Shown here: piece by piece, positions 8,859-17,659 of the stretch | Position numbering within the stretch: the stretch's first letter is position 1 | Layout of the letters: each line of letters opens with the position of its first letter | Source of the DNA: Phocaeicola_A sp036804505 | GTDB taxonomy: Bacteria > Bacteroidota > Bacteroidia > Bacteroidales > Bacteroidaceae | Assembly (NCBI GenBank): GCA_036804505.1 | Contig: DAIRSI010000018.1 | Location: 1 to 64,000 of the forward strand | DNA: 64,000 bases | Reading direction: 5' to 3' | The notes under the pieces: model-generated | The model's database searches: none | Told to the model about the DNA's origin: nothing | The model's input: only the letters and a program-made list of their open reading frames with translations | Position numbers and translations under genes: made by a program

Positions 8859-10583
8859 ATGAAGAAAATAATATATGGACTGCTTCTGGTAATGACCTTG
8901 CCTTTGGCTGCCCAAAACCATAGAGATAGCATTACATTCGAAAGCCCCTTTGATTTTCCGCTCTCCCTGAGCGGAAACTTTGGGGCTATTCGTACCAATC
9001 ATTTTCATTCCGGCCTTGATATCCGGACAGAGGGGCACATCGGCAAGACAGTGCTCTCCGTAGCCGACGGATACGTTTCGCGCATTTCCGTTTCTCATAC
9101 GGGTTATGGGAATGCACTCTATATTACTCATCCCAACGGTTTTATTTCGGTTTATGGTCATTTGGATCATTTCAGCCCCCGCATCCAGTCTTATGTGGAG
9201 AAGTATCAGTATGCTCACGAAACGTTTGAAATGGATGTCAATCTTTCCCAGGATGTGCTTCCTGTAAAAGCAAGAGAGGAAATAGCTACTAGCGGAGATA
9301 CCGGATTTTCGGGGGGACCCCATCTGCACTTTGAGTTAAGGAATGCCCGTACCGGGAATTATGTTAATCCGGCCATTTATCTGAGACCTTACCTTTCGGA
9401 CTCCATTCCTCCGAAGGCTTATGGTCTGAAAGTTTTTTTTCAAGATGGAAAGGTACGCACTTATACCTTTGAACGAAAGGATAGCGTGTATGCTTTGAAC
9501 GATACCATCCGTGCGTGGGGAAACATCGGGTTGGCTGTAAAGACTTATGATTTTGCGGATAATTCCTATTACCGTTTTGGCGTGCGCCGCATTCGTTTGC
9601 TGGCAGATAGTACGGAGGTCTTCAGCAGTGATATGGAATGTTTTTCCGACGGAGAAACACGTTATGTGAATGCCTGGACGGACAGCAATGATTCCGGTGC
9701 AAAACGAGGGCAGTATCTCAAGTCCTTCATTCTTCCGGGAAACGCTTTGCAGGCGCTTCATGCAATACATAAAGATTTCACGATTTCCATTAACGAAGAG
9801 CGGCTTTATTTCATGGAATACATACTGACGGATGATGCCGGAAATGAATCCCGTTATCCATTCATCGTGAAAGGAGAGAAGCAGGAGGAAACTGCACCCA
9901 GTGAGGACGGAGGGAACCGTCTGCCATGCCTGCAGGACAATGTGGTGAGTATGGATGGCTTCGAACTGAAAATACCCAAGGGAAACTTGTATGAAGATAC
10001 GGAAATCGATTCGCAAGTCAGGAAAAAAACTTCGGGTGTTGCCGATGAATACAGAGTGCTGGACGGAAATTTACCGCTTCATTCTTTTTGTCCGCTGAAA
10101 ATAAAACTTATGAAAGATAATGCAGAAGAAAAAAATAAGTATTATCTTTCGGACGTGAGAGGTACGACCTATCTGGGCGGTACTTACGAGGACGGATGGA
10201 TAAAGGGAGAGACGCGTGAATTGGGAACGTTTACAGTCCGTGAGGACAATACGGCCCCGAAAATAGTTCCGGTGGATAAACGCTCTTGGTCGAAAACCGG
10301 TGAGATAGTCTTCAAAATAAGCGACAGCGGTTCGGGCATCAAGACATACAAGGGGAAGATTGACGGAAAGTTTGCCCTTTTCAAGAGCAGTCTGAGCCAT
10401 CGGCTCACTTGCAACTGGAAGGAACTTCCTTTTGCTCTCGATGGTGAATATGAACTGACAATGGAGGCGGAGGACCGCTGCGGCAACAAGGCCGAATATA
10501 CCGCTTCCTTCAGTACGAAAGTCGTTCATAAGACTTATCGCAGGCATCACGCAAGAACTCACAGAAGAAGACATGGGAGATAA
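8859..10583 (+). CDS. M23 metallopeptidase with C-terminal extension
   Basis: 574 residues with a signal peptide (about 1-19, IIYGLLLVMTLPLAAQ). The peptidase domain (about 35-175) has the zinc ligands His50 and Asp54 (HFHSGLD), His100 in VYGHLDHF and His154/His156 in GGPHLHFEL, all catalytic residues of LytM/lysostaphin-type endopeptidases that cut peptidoglycan cross-links. About 400 residues follow that I cannot assign, with beta-rich segments (for example FKISDSGSGIKTYKG) suggesting Ig-like folds. The last 16 residues are almost all Arg, His and Lys (TYRRHHARTHRRRHGR). It acts in the periplasm, probably in wall remodelling. Being beside a LytTR system fits wall regulation but does not prove it. 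Confidence 0.93.
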   Translation: MKKIIYGLLLVMTLPLAAQNHRDSITFESPFDFPLSLSGNFGAIRTNHFHSGLDIRTEGHIGKTVLSVADGYVSRISVSHTGYGNALYITHPNGFISVYGHLDHFSPRIQSYVEKYQYAHETFEMDVNLSQDVLPVKAREEIATSGDTGFSGGPHLHFELRNARTGNYVNPAIYLRPYLSDSIPPKAYGLKVFFQDGKVRTYTFERKDSVYALNDTIRAWGNIGLAVKTYDFADNSYYRFGVRRIRLLADSTEVFSSDMECFSDGETRYVNAWTDSNDSGAKRGQYLKSFILPGNALQALHAIHKDFTISINEERLYFMEYILTDDAGNESRYPFIVKGEKQEETAPSEDGGNRLPCLQDNVVSMDGFELKIPKGNLYEDTEIDSQVRKKTSGVADEYRVLDGNLPLHSFCPLKIKLMKDNAEEKNKYYLSDVRGTTYLGGTYEDGWIKGETRELGTFTVREDNTAPKIVPVDKRSWSKTGEIVFKISDSGSGIKTYKGKIDGKFALFKSSLSHRLTCNWKELPFALDGEYELTMEAEDRCGNKAEYTASFSTKVVHKTYRRHHARTHRRRHGR

Positions 10584-10599
10584 TAACAATTAAATAAAT

Positions 10600-12249
10600 A
10601 TGAACATGAAAAAGAAAGTATTATTCCTGCTGGCAATGGCGGTGACAACGGTCACTTCAAGCTTTGCCTGCACCAATTTAATCGTAGGAAAGAAGGCGTC
10701 TGCAGACGGTTCGGTCATTGTTTCCTACAATGCTGATTCTTTCGGAATGTATGGTTTCCTGTACCATTCACCGGCAGCTACTCACCAACAAGGAGAGATG
10801 TTGAAGGTCTATGAGTGGGACACAGGTAAATATCTGGGCGACATAGCCCAAGTGGAGCACACCTATCTGGTGAACGGAAACATGAATGAATTTCAGGTTA
10901 CCATCGGTGAAACCACTTTCGGCGGGCGTGAGGCTTTGGTAGATACTACAGCTGTAGTGGATTACGGAAGTTTGATTTATATTGCCTTGCAGCGTTCCCG
11001 TTCGGCCAAGGAAGCCATCAAGGTGATGACAGATCTCGTAAAAGAGTATGGCTACAGGAGTGAAGGCGAGACATTTACGGTTGCCGATCCCAATGAAGCC
11101 TGGATTCTTGAGATGGTGGGAAAAGGTCCCGGTGTGAGAGGTGCTCTTTGGGTGGCTGTCCGCGTTCCGGATGACTGCATTGCCGCTCATGCCAATCAGA
11201 GCCGTATTCATCAGTTTAATATGGACGACAAGGAGAACTGCCTGTATTCACCCGATGTGGTTTCCTATGCACGTGAAAAAGGATACTTTACCGGTATGAA
11301 CAAGGATTTCAGTTTTGCCGATGCTTACTGTCCTGCCGATTTCGGAGCTCTCCGTTTCTGCGAAGCACGTGTCTGGGGATTCTATCGGAAATATGACAGC
11401 AGCATGGATGCTTATCTATCCTATATCAAGGGAGAAAGCAAAGTACCGATGCCTCTTTTCATCAAGCCCAGCCGCAAGCTTTCCGTGCAGGACATCCAGA
11501 ACGATATGCGCGACCATTATGAAGGAACGGAACTCGATTTGACCAAAGATATCAGTGCAGGTCCGTATGACAGCCCTTACCGTCCTTCTCCATTGAGTTT
11601 TCAGGTGGATAGCGTGAAGTGTTTCAACGAACGTCCCGTTTCGACTCAGCAGACAGGTTTTACCTTTGTGGCACAGATGCGTTCCACTTTGCCTAATGCC
11701 ATTGGCGGAGTGCTTTGGTTCGGAGTGGACGATGCCAACATGATTGCCTACACACCGGTTTATTGCTGTAACACAAAAGTGCCGGACTGCTATGCTTCCG
11801 GAAAAGGTGACTGCATCACTTTCTCTTGGGATTCGGCTTTCTGGATTTGCAATTGGGTATCCAATATGATTTATCCTCGTTACAGCCTGATGATTGATGA
11901 TTTGAGAAAGGTGCAGAACCGGCTTGAAACGAAATTTCATACCGACCAACAGGAAATTGAGGCCAAGGCTCTAGCTCTGAACACCGAGCATCCCGAACAG
12001 GCAAAGGAACTCCTGACAAACTATACGAACGAAACGGCTATGAACGCTTTCACCGAATGGAAGCATTTGGGAGAATATCTCGTGGTGAAATATAATGATT
12101 TGGTAATCAAGAAAGAGAAGGACGGCAAGATGCAGTATTCCGAGACGGGACTCTGTCCGCCACCTACTCGCCCGGGTTACCCTGTGAAGTTCCAGCGTGA
12201 AATTTTGAAACAGACGGGCAACCGCTATGTGGAGAAGTCTGTAAAATAA
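10600..12249 (+). CDS. C69-family dipeptidase (Ntn hydrolase)
   Basis: 549 residues, 16 bp after the M23 gene, so probably the same operon. The signal or pro-peptide ends at SSFA and is followed directly by Cys24 (ACTNLIVGKKASADGS), the expected N-terminal nucleophile of PepD/C69 enzymes, which become active when that Cys is exposed. Other family blocks are the Asn of VSYNADS, ETTFGGRE, EAWILEMVG, AVRVPDDCIAAHANQSRI and the C-terminal SWDSAFWICNWVSNMIYPRY. C69 enzymes cut dipeptides with broad specificity. The partner M23 endopeptidase suggests peptide or muropeptide turnover in the periplasm (inference). A lipoprotein is less likely because the lipobox is poor. Confidence 0.92.
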   Translation: MNMKKKVLFLLAMAVTTVTSSFACTNLIVGKKASADGSVIVSYNADSFGMYGFLYHSPAATHQQGEMLKVYEWDTGKYLGDIAQVEHTYLVNGNMNEFQVTIGETTFGGREALVDTTAVVDYGSLIYIALQRSRSAKEAIKVMTDLVKEYGYRSEGETFTVADPNEAWILEMVGKGPGVRGALWVAVRVPDDCIAAHANQSRIHQFNMDDKENCLYSPDVVSYAREKGYFTGMNKDFSFADAYCPADFGALRFCEARVWGFYRKYDSSMDAYLSYIKGESKVPMPLFIKPSRKLSVQDIQNDMRDHYEGTELDLTKDISAGPYDSPYRPSPLSFQVDSVKCFNERPVSTQQTGFTFVAQMRSTLPNAIGGVLWFGVDDANMIAYTPVYCCNTKVPDCYASGKGDCITFSWDSAFWICNWVSNMIYPRYSLMIDDLRKVQNRLETKFHTDQQEIEAKALALNTEHPEQAKELLTNYTNETAMNAFTEWKHLGEYLVVKYNDLVIKKEKDGKMQYSETGLCPPPTRPGYPVKFQREILKQTGNRYVEKSVK

Positions 12250-12284
12250 AAAGATTGAAATGTAGTAGTTTACAATTATTATTG

Positions 12285-12292
12285 TAAATTTG
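12285..12292 (+). promoter_or_regulatory. -7 element (TAAATTTG) that decides the mutase start
   Basis: TAAATTTG fits TAnnTTTG. It places the transcript start near 12299, only a few bases before the in-frame ATG at 12303, and so favours the ATG at 12330, which has an A-rich leader of about 30 nt. Confidence 0.55.
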
Positions 12293-12329
12293 TACCAATA
12301 TAATGAGTTTTACAATTAAAAATAAAGTT

Positions 12330-14072
12330 ATGGAAAATGAAGAATTAATCAAACAAGTCACTGAAAAAGCCTTGAAATGGCTGACTCCTGCTTATGATGC
12401 AGAGACGCAGGCCGAAGTGAAGAAAATGTTGGATAATCCGGATAAAACCGACCTCATAGAGGCCTTCTATAAAGATTTGGAATTTGGAACCGGCGGTCTG
12501 CGTGGTATTATGGGTGCGGGAAGCAATCGCATGAATATTTACACGGTAGGTGCTGCCACACAGGGTCTTTCCAATTACCTGAACATGAATTTCAAGGACC
12601 TGAAACAGATTTCCGTAGCGGTAGGTCATGACTGCCGTAACAACAGCCGCAAGTTTGCCGAAATTTCCGCAAATATCTTTTCGGCCAATGGCATCAAGGT
12701 TTATTTGTTCGAAGATATGCGTCCTACGCCCGAAATGTCTTTTGCCATCCGTCATCTGGGATGCCAGAGCGGTATTATCCTGACAGCTTCTCACAACCCG
12801 AAGGAATATAACGGTTACAAGGCTTATTGGGACGATGGTGCACAGGTTCTGGCTCCGCACGACAAAGGCATCATTGATGAAGTGAACAAGATTGCTTCGG
12901 CAAGCGATATCAAGTTTGAAGGCAATCCGGCTCTTATTCAAATCATTGGAGAAGAAGTGGATAAAGCTTATCTGGACAAGGTGAAGACACTCTCCATCGA
13001 TCCGGAAGCTATCAGCCGCCAGAGTGATTTGAAAATTGTCTATACGCCGATTCACGGAACAGGCATGATGCTGATTCCACGTTCTCTGGAGATGTGGGGA
13101 TTCAAGAATGTTCACTGTGTGCCGGAACAAATGGTAAGAAGCGGTGATTTCCCGACAGTGGTTTCGCCTAATCCCGAGAATGCCGAGGCTTTGACTCTGG
13201 CTATCAATCTGGCCAAGAAAATCGATGCCGATATCGTAATGGCTTCCGATCCTGATGCAGACCGTGTGGGAATGGCTTGCAAGAACGACAAGGGTGAGTG
13301 GGTACTTATCAACGGTAACCAGACTTGTCTGCTCTTCCTGTACTACATCATTACCAACCGCAAGGCTATGGGTAAGATAACGGGTAAAGAATTCATTGTG
13401 AAGACCATTGTAACAACGGAACTTATCAAGGCTGTTGCAGACAAGAACAACATCGAGATGTTCGACTGTTACACTGGTTTCAAATGGATTGCACGTGAGA
13501 TACGCCTGAACGAAGGCAAGAAGCAATACATCGGTGGCGGTGAAGAAAGCTACGGATTCCTTGCAGAGGATTTTGTGCGTGACAAAGATGCCGTATCAGC
13601 TTGCTCGCTGTTAGCCGAAATCTGCGCATGGGCAAAGGATCAAGGCAAGACTCTGTATGATGTTCTCATGGGTATCTATGTGGAATACGGATTCTCCAAG
13701 GAATTCACTGTCAATGTGGTGAAACCCGGAAAATCAGGTGCAGATGCCATCAAGGCCATGATGGACAACTTCCGTAACGATCCTCCAAAAGAACTGAACG
13801 GTTCGAAGGTGGTAGTAGTGAAAGACTATAAGACTTTGAAAGTGGTTAAGGACGGTAAGGTATCCGATTTGGACATGCCGGAACCAAGCAATGTGCTGCA
13901 GTGGTTCACCGAAAGCGGAATAAAAGTTTCAGTCCGCCCATCGGGAACAGAGCCAAAGATTAAGTTCTATTTCGAGGTAAAAGGCGAAATGGGCTGTCCG
14001 AAATGCTATGCAGGTGCTGATGCTGAGGCCATGGAAAAGATAGAAAGAATGAAGAAGGAACTGAACTTATAG
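12330..14072 (+). CDS. Phospho-sugar mutase (phosphoglucomutase/phosphomannomutase)
   Basis: 580 residues from the ATG at 12330 (an ATG 27 bases upstream sits too close to the promoter). Alpha-D-phosphohexomutase: it interconverts hexose 1- and 6-phosphates through a phosphoserine. Motifs in order: the phosphate-site GTGGLRGIMGAG near residue 50; the catalytic serine loop ILTASHNPKEYNGYK; the metal loop DPDADRVG; the sugar-specificity loop GGGEESYGF; and the terminal phosphate-binding RPSGTEPKIKFYF. Length and architecture match the large PGM2-like mutases of Bacteroides. Whether glucose, mannose or ribose phosphate is preferred cannot be read here. It ends at a shared terminator. Confidence 0.95.
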   Translation: MENEELIKQVTEKALKWLTPAYDAETQAEVKKMLDNPDKTDLIEAFYKDLEFGTGGLRGIMGAGSNRMNIYTVGAATQGLSNYLNMNFKDLKQISVAVGHDCRNNSRKFAEISANIFSANGIKVYLFEDMRPTPEMSFAIRHLGCQSGIILTASHNPKEYNGYKAYWDDGAQVLAPHDKGIIDEVNKIASASDIKFEGNPALIQIIGEEVDKAYLDKVKTLSIDPEAISRQSDLKIVYTPIHGTGMMLIPRSLEMWGFKNVHCVPEQMVRSGDFPTVVSPNPENAEALTLAINLAKKIDADIVMASDPDADRVGMACKNDKGEWVLINGNQTCLLFLYYIITNRKAMGKITGKEFIVKTIVTTELIKAVADKNNIEMFDCYTGFKWIAREIRLNEGKKQYIGGGEESYGFLAEDFVRDKDAVSACSLLAEICAWAKDQGKTLYDVLMGIYVEYGFSKEFTVNVVKPGKSGADAIKAMMDNFRNDPPKELNGSKVVVVKDYKTLKVVKDGKVSDLDMPEPSNVLQWFTESGIKVSVRPSGTEPKIKFYFEVKGEMGCPKCYAGADAEAMEKIERMKKELNL

Positions 14073-14123
14073 AAACCTATATTGAACGTTTCTTTTTGAG
14101 TGAAGTAACTGCAAAAGAAACGA

Positions 14124-14165
14124 AAAAGGGCTGGATTCCGTAGTAAGGATCCAACCCTTTTTTTC
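14124..14165. terminator. Bidirectional terminator between the mutase gene and nudC
   Basis: Inverted repeat AAAAGGGCTGGAT / GATCCAACCCTTTT with one mismatch, an A-run on the left and a T-run on the right. It lies between the stop of the plus-strand mutase (14072) and the stop of minus-strand nudC (14199), so it can serve both. Confidence 0.85.
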
Positions 14166-14198
14166 TATAATAGTTTTGTCGGACAGCAATCGTTCCGA

Positions 14199-14981
14199 TT
14201 ATTCTTTTTTATTCAGCCAGTCGTCGATGAGGGCTCTTGCAAGACTTGCTTTGCCGGGAATTTGCGGGAGATTGTCTTTTGAGAAGAAAGAACCTGCACT
14301 CAGTTCGCTGTTTTGCAGTTTGATGTCTCCGCTTTCATATTCGGCTGTGAAACCTACCATCAGTCCGCAGGGATAAGGCCATGGCTGACTGCCAAAGTAT
14401 TTCACATTTTTGATATGTAGGCCAGTCTCTTCCATCACTTCCCGATGAACGCATTCTTCCAATGTTTCTCCCGTTTCTACGAAGCCGGCAACGAGACCGA
14501 AAAAGTCACCTCTGAAGTTGCGTGCGTGTACCATCAGAATTTTGTTTTCTTTTTCGATACGGACAATGATGGCTGTAGCCACCGAGGGCCATATTTCTTT
14601 TCCGCATCCGGTGCATCGCTTGCTGATGGCTGTATGGAATTTCATGGGCATGCCGCATACCGGGCAGTATTTGCTGTTCTGGTCCCAATATAAAATTTCG
14701 GCTCCCTTACCTGCCATTTGGTAGAGATGGTGGGGCAGAAGAAGATAAGTGGGGCGGAGTGCACTTGTTTCATATCCTTCGGGCAGATTGGTTAGAGGAT
14801 AATCAACCGCATAACATTTGAATATTTCACCATCTGTATATGTCAGTTCGTGTATGCGTGTCCATTCGGCTACCGGTGTCGGATTGTTTTCCTGATAGGG
14901 TATTGTGTAAGTGTCTCCTTCTTTTTTTAACAGGAGTTGTTCGTTGCTAAAAACAAACCAATAGTATTTTTTGTTCTCCAT
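14199..14981 (-). CDS. nudC: NAD(H) pyrophosphatase, Nudix family
   Basis: 260 residues. A degenerate N-terminal domain precedes a zinc ribbon with Cys106, Cys109, Cys123 and Cys126 (YCPVCG and RCTGCG). The Nudix fold has the full box G-x5-E-x7-REVMEETG at about 166-187 and the NudC-specific SQPWPYP signature at 198-204, which distinguishes it from ADP-ribose hydrolases. NudC hydrolyses NADH to NMNH and AMP and also removes NAD caps from RNA 5' ends in enterobacteria; RNA decapping here is inferred by family. It is monocistronic, with a -7 element at 15011-15018. Confidence 0.96.
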   Translation of the reverse strand: MENKKYYWFVFSNEQLLLKKEGDTYTIPYQENNPTPVAEWTRIHELTYTDGEIFKCYAVDYPLTNLPEGYETSALRPTYLLLPHHLYQMAGKGAEILYWDQNSKYCPVCGMPMKFHTAISKRCTGCGKEIWPSVATAIIVRIEKENKILMVHARNFRGDFFGLVAGFVETGETLEECVHREVMEETGLHIKNVKYFGSQPWPYPCGLMVGFTAEYESGDIKLQNSELSAGSFFSKDNLPQIPGKASLARALIDDWLNKKE

Positions 14982-15010
14982 TTCTGCAAGTGTTAATAAT
15001 AACCTTCATG

Positions 15011-15018
15011 CAAAGGTA
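15011..15018 (-). promoter_or_regulatory. -7 element of nudC
   Basis: Reads TACCTTTG on the minus strand, 30 bp before the nudC ATG at 14981. A weak TTG follows at about the right distance (15039-15041). Confidence 0.6.
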
Positions 15019-15041
15019 CTATGTTTGTTTTCCAAAAACAA

Positions 15042-16187
15042 TTAATATGCAAATAATTCATGCATAATTCCCCTGTCACCGACAACAATGTATTTTCCTT
15101 TTTCAATTAATAGGGCTCTTCCGAGGTGTTTTCTTTTGTTCTTTTGATTATCCACGTTAACTCCGATTACACGGTTCTGATGAAAAGCGGATACATTTTT
15201 AAAGATTGTATGACCTACTATTATGTGATTCACATGGAAGCGATTCAATATCATTTGCAGAGAATCATCTGTTAATGGGTGATAGCTGTCTTTTTTTAGA
15301 ACCAATCCCCTATACCATAATGGGCCTTCCTTTCCGTATAGCAAAGCTGTTGAAGCCTTGGCCATTCTTTCGTTTTTATTGTAAAACAAAGCTTCGCTGA
15401 TTTCTTTGTTTGCAGTGGGAATATTTATATTTGAGTCATAAAAAGATTTACTTAAACCAGCATGAACAAAAAGATCTTTATCTATTATCTGAATGGTATT
15501 ATGCATGGCAATCCAACGGCCTAATTCGCTTTGTTGGCCAAATAGATCTGCATATTTCAGATGGAGGCTGTCTGCCAATATTTTATATTTTTGTTTTGTA
15601 TATCGCAAATCATTTGCCAGAACCATTGACTCATGGTTGCCAATAAGAAATGATAGATGTCCGTTCGCTTTTTCAGCCTCTTCTTCCAGTTTGTACAGAA
15701 GCCAGAAGATGGGGACGACATCTTCTCCTCTGTCGAAGATATCACCGATAACTACTAAATGGTTTTTCCCAAAACTCCATTTATATGATTTGTCAATAAT
15801 ACCGTTATTTTGCAGAAGACTGATGACACATTCAAGATTACCATGAGGATCGGACATGACGAAAACTTTTTCAGCTTTACTATAGTTCCAGTTTGGCCGT
15901 TTTAATGTTTTTAATTTGACTGGGAATGTCACTAATCCACTTTGGTTACTTATTTGCAGAGTTAAATTTGGGGACGATTTCACGATGCATGTATCGCTCA
16001 GTTTTCCGTTTAAGTCAACATTTATTATTCTTATTTTTCCTTCCGGTTGATATAAAACATAAGGACCGTCGACCGATAGAGCTTCAACTTTTTGTTCTTG
16101 GGATGAATGAACAAAAGTTCCGGCGTAAGGGCCGGAACTTATGTATAACAAAAAGAAAAGTGAAAATATATATTTTATTTTATTCAT
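15042..16187 (-). CDS. Secreted PPP-type metallophosphoesterase
   Basis: 381 residues with a signal peptide (about 1-22, YIFSLFFLLYISSGPYAG). All motifs of the PPP serine/threonine-phosphatase superfamily are present in order: SDPHGN, VVIGDIFDRGED, LIGNHESM, FVHAGLS and IIVGHTIF, giving the two-metal ligand set. The size and signal peptide resemble the bacterial Shewanella-like phosphatases. It lies 11 bp after the SusD stop and is the last gene of a sigma-FecR-SusC-SusD operon, so it probably removes phosphate from the ligand captured by that transporter, at the cell surface or in the periplasm. Protein phosphatase activity is an alternative. Only the operon position argues for nutrient capture. 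Confidence 0.9.
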   Translation of the reverse strand: MNKIKYIFSLFFLLYISSGPYAGTFVHSSQEQKVEALSVDGPYVLYQPEGKIRIINVDLNGKLSDTCIVKSSPNLTLQISNQSGLVTFPVKLKTLKRPNWNYSKAEKVFVMSDPHGNLECVISLLQNNGIIDKSYKWSFGKNHLVVIGDIFDRGEDVVPIFWLLYKLEEEAEKANGHLSFLIGNHESMVLANDLRYTKQKYKILADSLHLKYADLFGQQSELGRWIAMHNTIQIIDKDLFVHAGLSKSFYDSNINIPTANKEISEALFYNKNERMAKASTALLYGKEGPLWYRGLVLKKDSYHPLTDDSLQMILNRFHVNHIIVGHTIFKNVSAFHQNRVIGVNVDNQKNKRKHLGRALLIEKGKYIVVGDRGIMHELFAY

Positions 16188-16198
16188 ATATTAAAGCC

Positions 16199-17641
16199 TT
16201 AATAATCTGGATTTTGGATTATATTAGAATTTGCATCCATTTCTTTTTTAGGAATAGGAAGTACAATTTTGTAAAAAGTCCAGTCAAAGTCCATGTAGGA
16301 TGTGTTATGCTTTGTTTTGCTCAACTGACTATCTTTTACATTGATTCGATGTATCGTTTGTCCGTTTCTGATAACATCATACATTCTATGTCCTTCTGCT
16401 ACTAGTTCTTTACGACGTTCATTTAGTACATTATCCAAAGTTAATATTTTCCCTTGTACTGTATTTTCTGGATTGGCTCTTCTCACGATTGCATCCAGGT
16501 ATTTAACTCCGATGTCATTTTTTCCTAATTTGACAGCAGCTTCTGCTGCATTCAAATATGCTTCAGAAAGACGAATTAGAGGTATATTTGCATCAGCTAT
16601 GTTTTCTCCTTCTTGGGGTTGGTATTTATTGACATAAGCATATTTTTTGCCGTCGAAACTTAATAGTTTAAGGCGCACGTCTTTGGGATCTTTCTTTAAT
16701 AACTGATAAAAAGAACAGGTAATGCACATGTCATCATAGCCATTATAAGAGTTTAAATATCCCATACTTTCTTTTCCAGGACTGTCAGTTGTCAGATTTA
16801 CAATTTCCAGAAGAACTTCTCCCGGATGTGTAGCTGACGAGTTTGCACCCCATGCAGTGGGATATTCGGCATTTGTCCATAAGGCAAAACCTGATTTTTC
16901 AGCACCGGTGATTGCAGCTTCAGCAGTATTTAAAGCATCGATATTGTCACCTTTGTATAGATATACACGACTGAGTAAGGTCATAGCCGCCCATTTATTG
17001 AATTTACCTTTGGTGAAATTGCCACTTAATAATTCCGTACTGTTGGTAAGGTCATCAATAATGGCTTTGTAACATTCGGCAACTGTATTTCTGGATGGCT
17101 TGTCTTCTGTTGTAGAAAGACCTGTTACGATAGGAACACCCATCGAAGTTCCGTTGTCTTTTAAGTATGGGTAACCGAAAATGCGTGTCAAATCAAATAA
17201 GGCCATTCCACGAATGGCAAGAGTTTGTCCTTTCAGATCGTTTCGGTAATTTTCCTTGCTGCTTTCTATAGTTAGTTTATCGATATTCATTAAAATGATG
17301 TTGCAATTTTGAATAATGGCATACAAAGATGACCAGTGTACTGTAGGGCCTGTGTCTTTTGTGAAATTGAAACGATAATAGTTACCGGTCCTTTTTGTTG
17401 AACTGACTGCTTGCATATCATCTCCGGTTACATCACCGTAATAAACAAGGCATCCGGAATATGCATCAGAACTTTGCATGGAACTGTAGATTCCGTTCAG
17501 AACGAATTCAATATCAGATAACTGTTTGATACTCTTTTGAGTTTCAACAGCGGTCGATGGCTCCAAATCAAGCCAGTCATTTCCACATGCCGAAGCAGTA
17601 ATCAGAATGAGGCCGCCCAATATATAATTTTTTATTTTCAT
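16199..17641 (-). CDS. RagB/SusD-family lipoprotein
   Basis: 480 residues. Signal peptide with lipobox TASAC; Cys19 is the lipidation site. The SusD pattern is present: an N-terminal SusD-like segment (LEPSTAVE, VLNGIYSSM), helical repeats in the middle, and the C-terminal RagB block IPLIRLSEAYLNAAEAAVKLG followed by LNERRKELVAEGHRMYDVIRNG. SusD proteins sit over the SusC barrel as a ligand-binding lid on the outer surface. Located 18 bp after the SusC stop. The sequence is too divergent to name a ligand; no glycoside hydrolase is nearby. Confidence 0.96.
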   Translation of the reverse strand: MKIKNYILGGLILITASACGNDWLDLEPSTAVETQKSIKQLSDIEFVLNGIYSSMQSSDAYSGCLVYYGDVTGDDMQAVSSTKRTGNYYRFNFTKDTGPTVHWSSLYAIIQNCNIILMNIDKLTIESSKENYRNDLKGQTLAIRGMALFDLTRIFGYPYLKDNGTSMGVPIVTGLSTTEDKPSRNTVAECYKAIIDDLTNSTELLSGNFTKGKFNKWAAMTLLSRVYLYKGDNIDALNTAEAAITGAEKSGFALWTNAEYPTAWGANSSATHPGEVLLEIVNLTTDSPGKESMGYLNSYNGYDDMCITCSFYQLLKKDPKDVRLKLLSFDGKKYAYVNKYQPQEGENIADANIPLIRLSEAYLNAAEAAVKLGKNDIGVKYLDAIVRRANPENTVQGKILTLDNVLNERRKELVAEGHRMYDVIRNGQTIHRINVKDSQLSKTKHNTSYMDFDWTFYKIVLPIPKKEMDANSNIIQNPDY

Positions 17642-17659
17642 GATTATTACTGTTTTTGA

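Noticed and set aside
12345..13526. 393-residue minus-strand open frame
   Set aside because: Complement of the phospho-sugar mutase gene, which has all family motifs.
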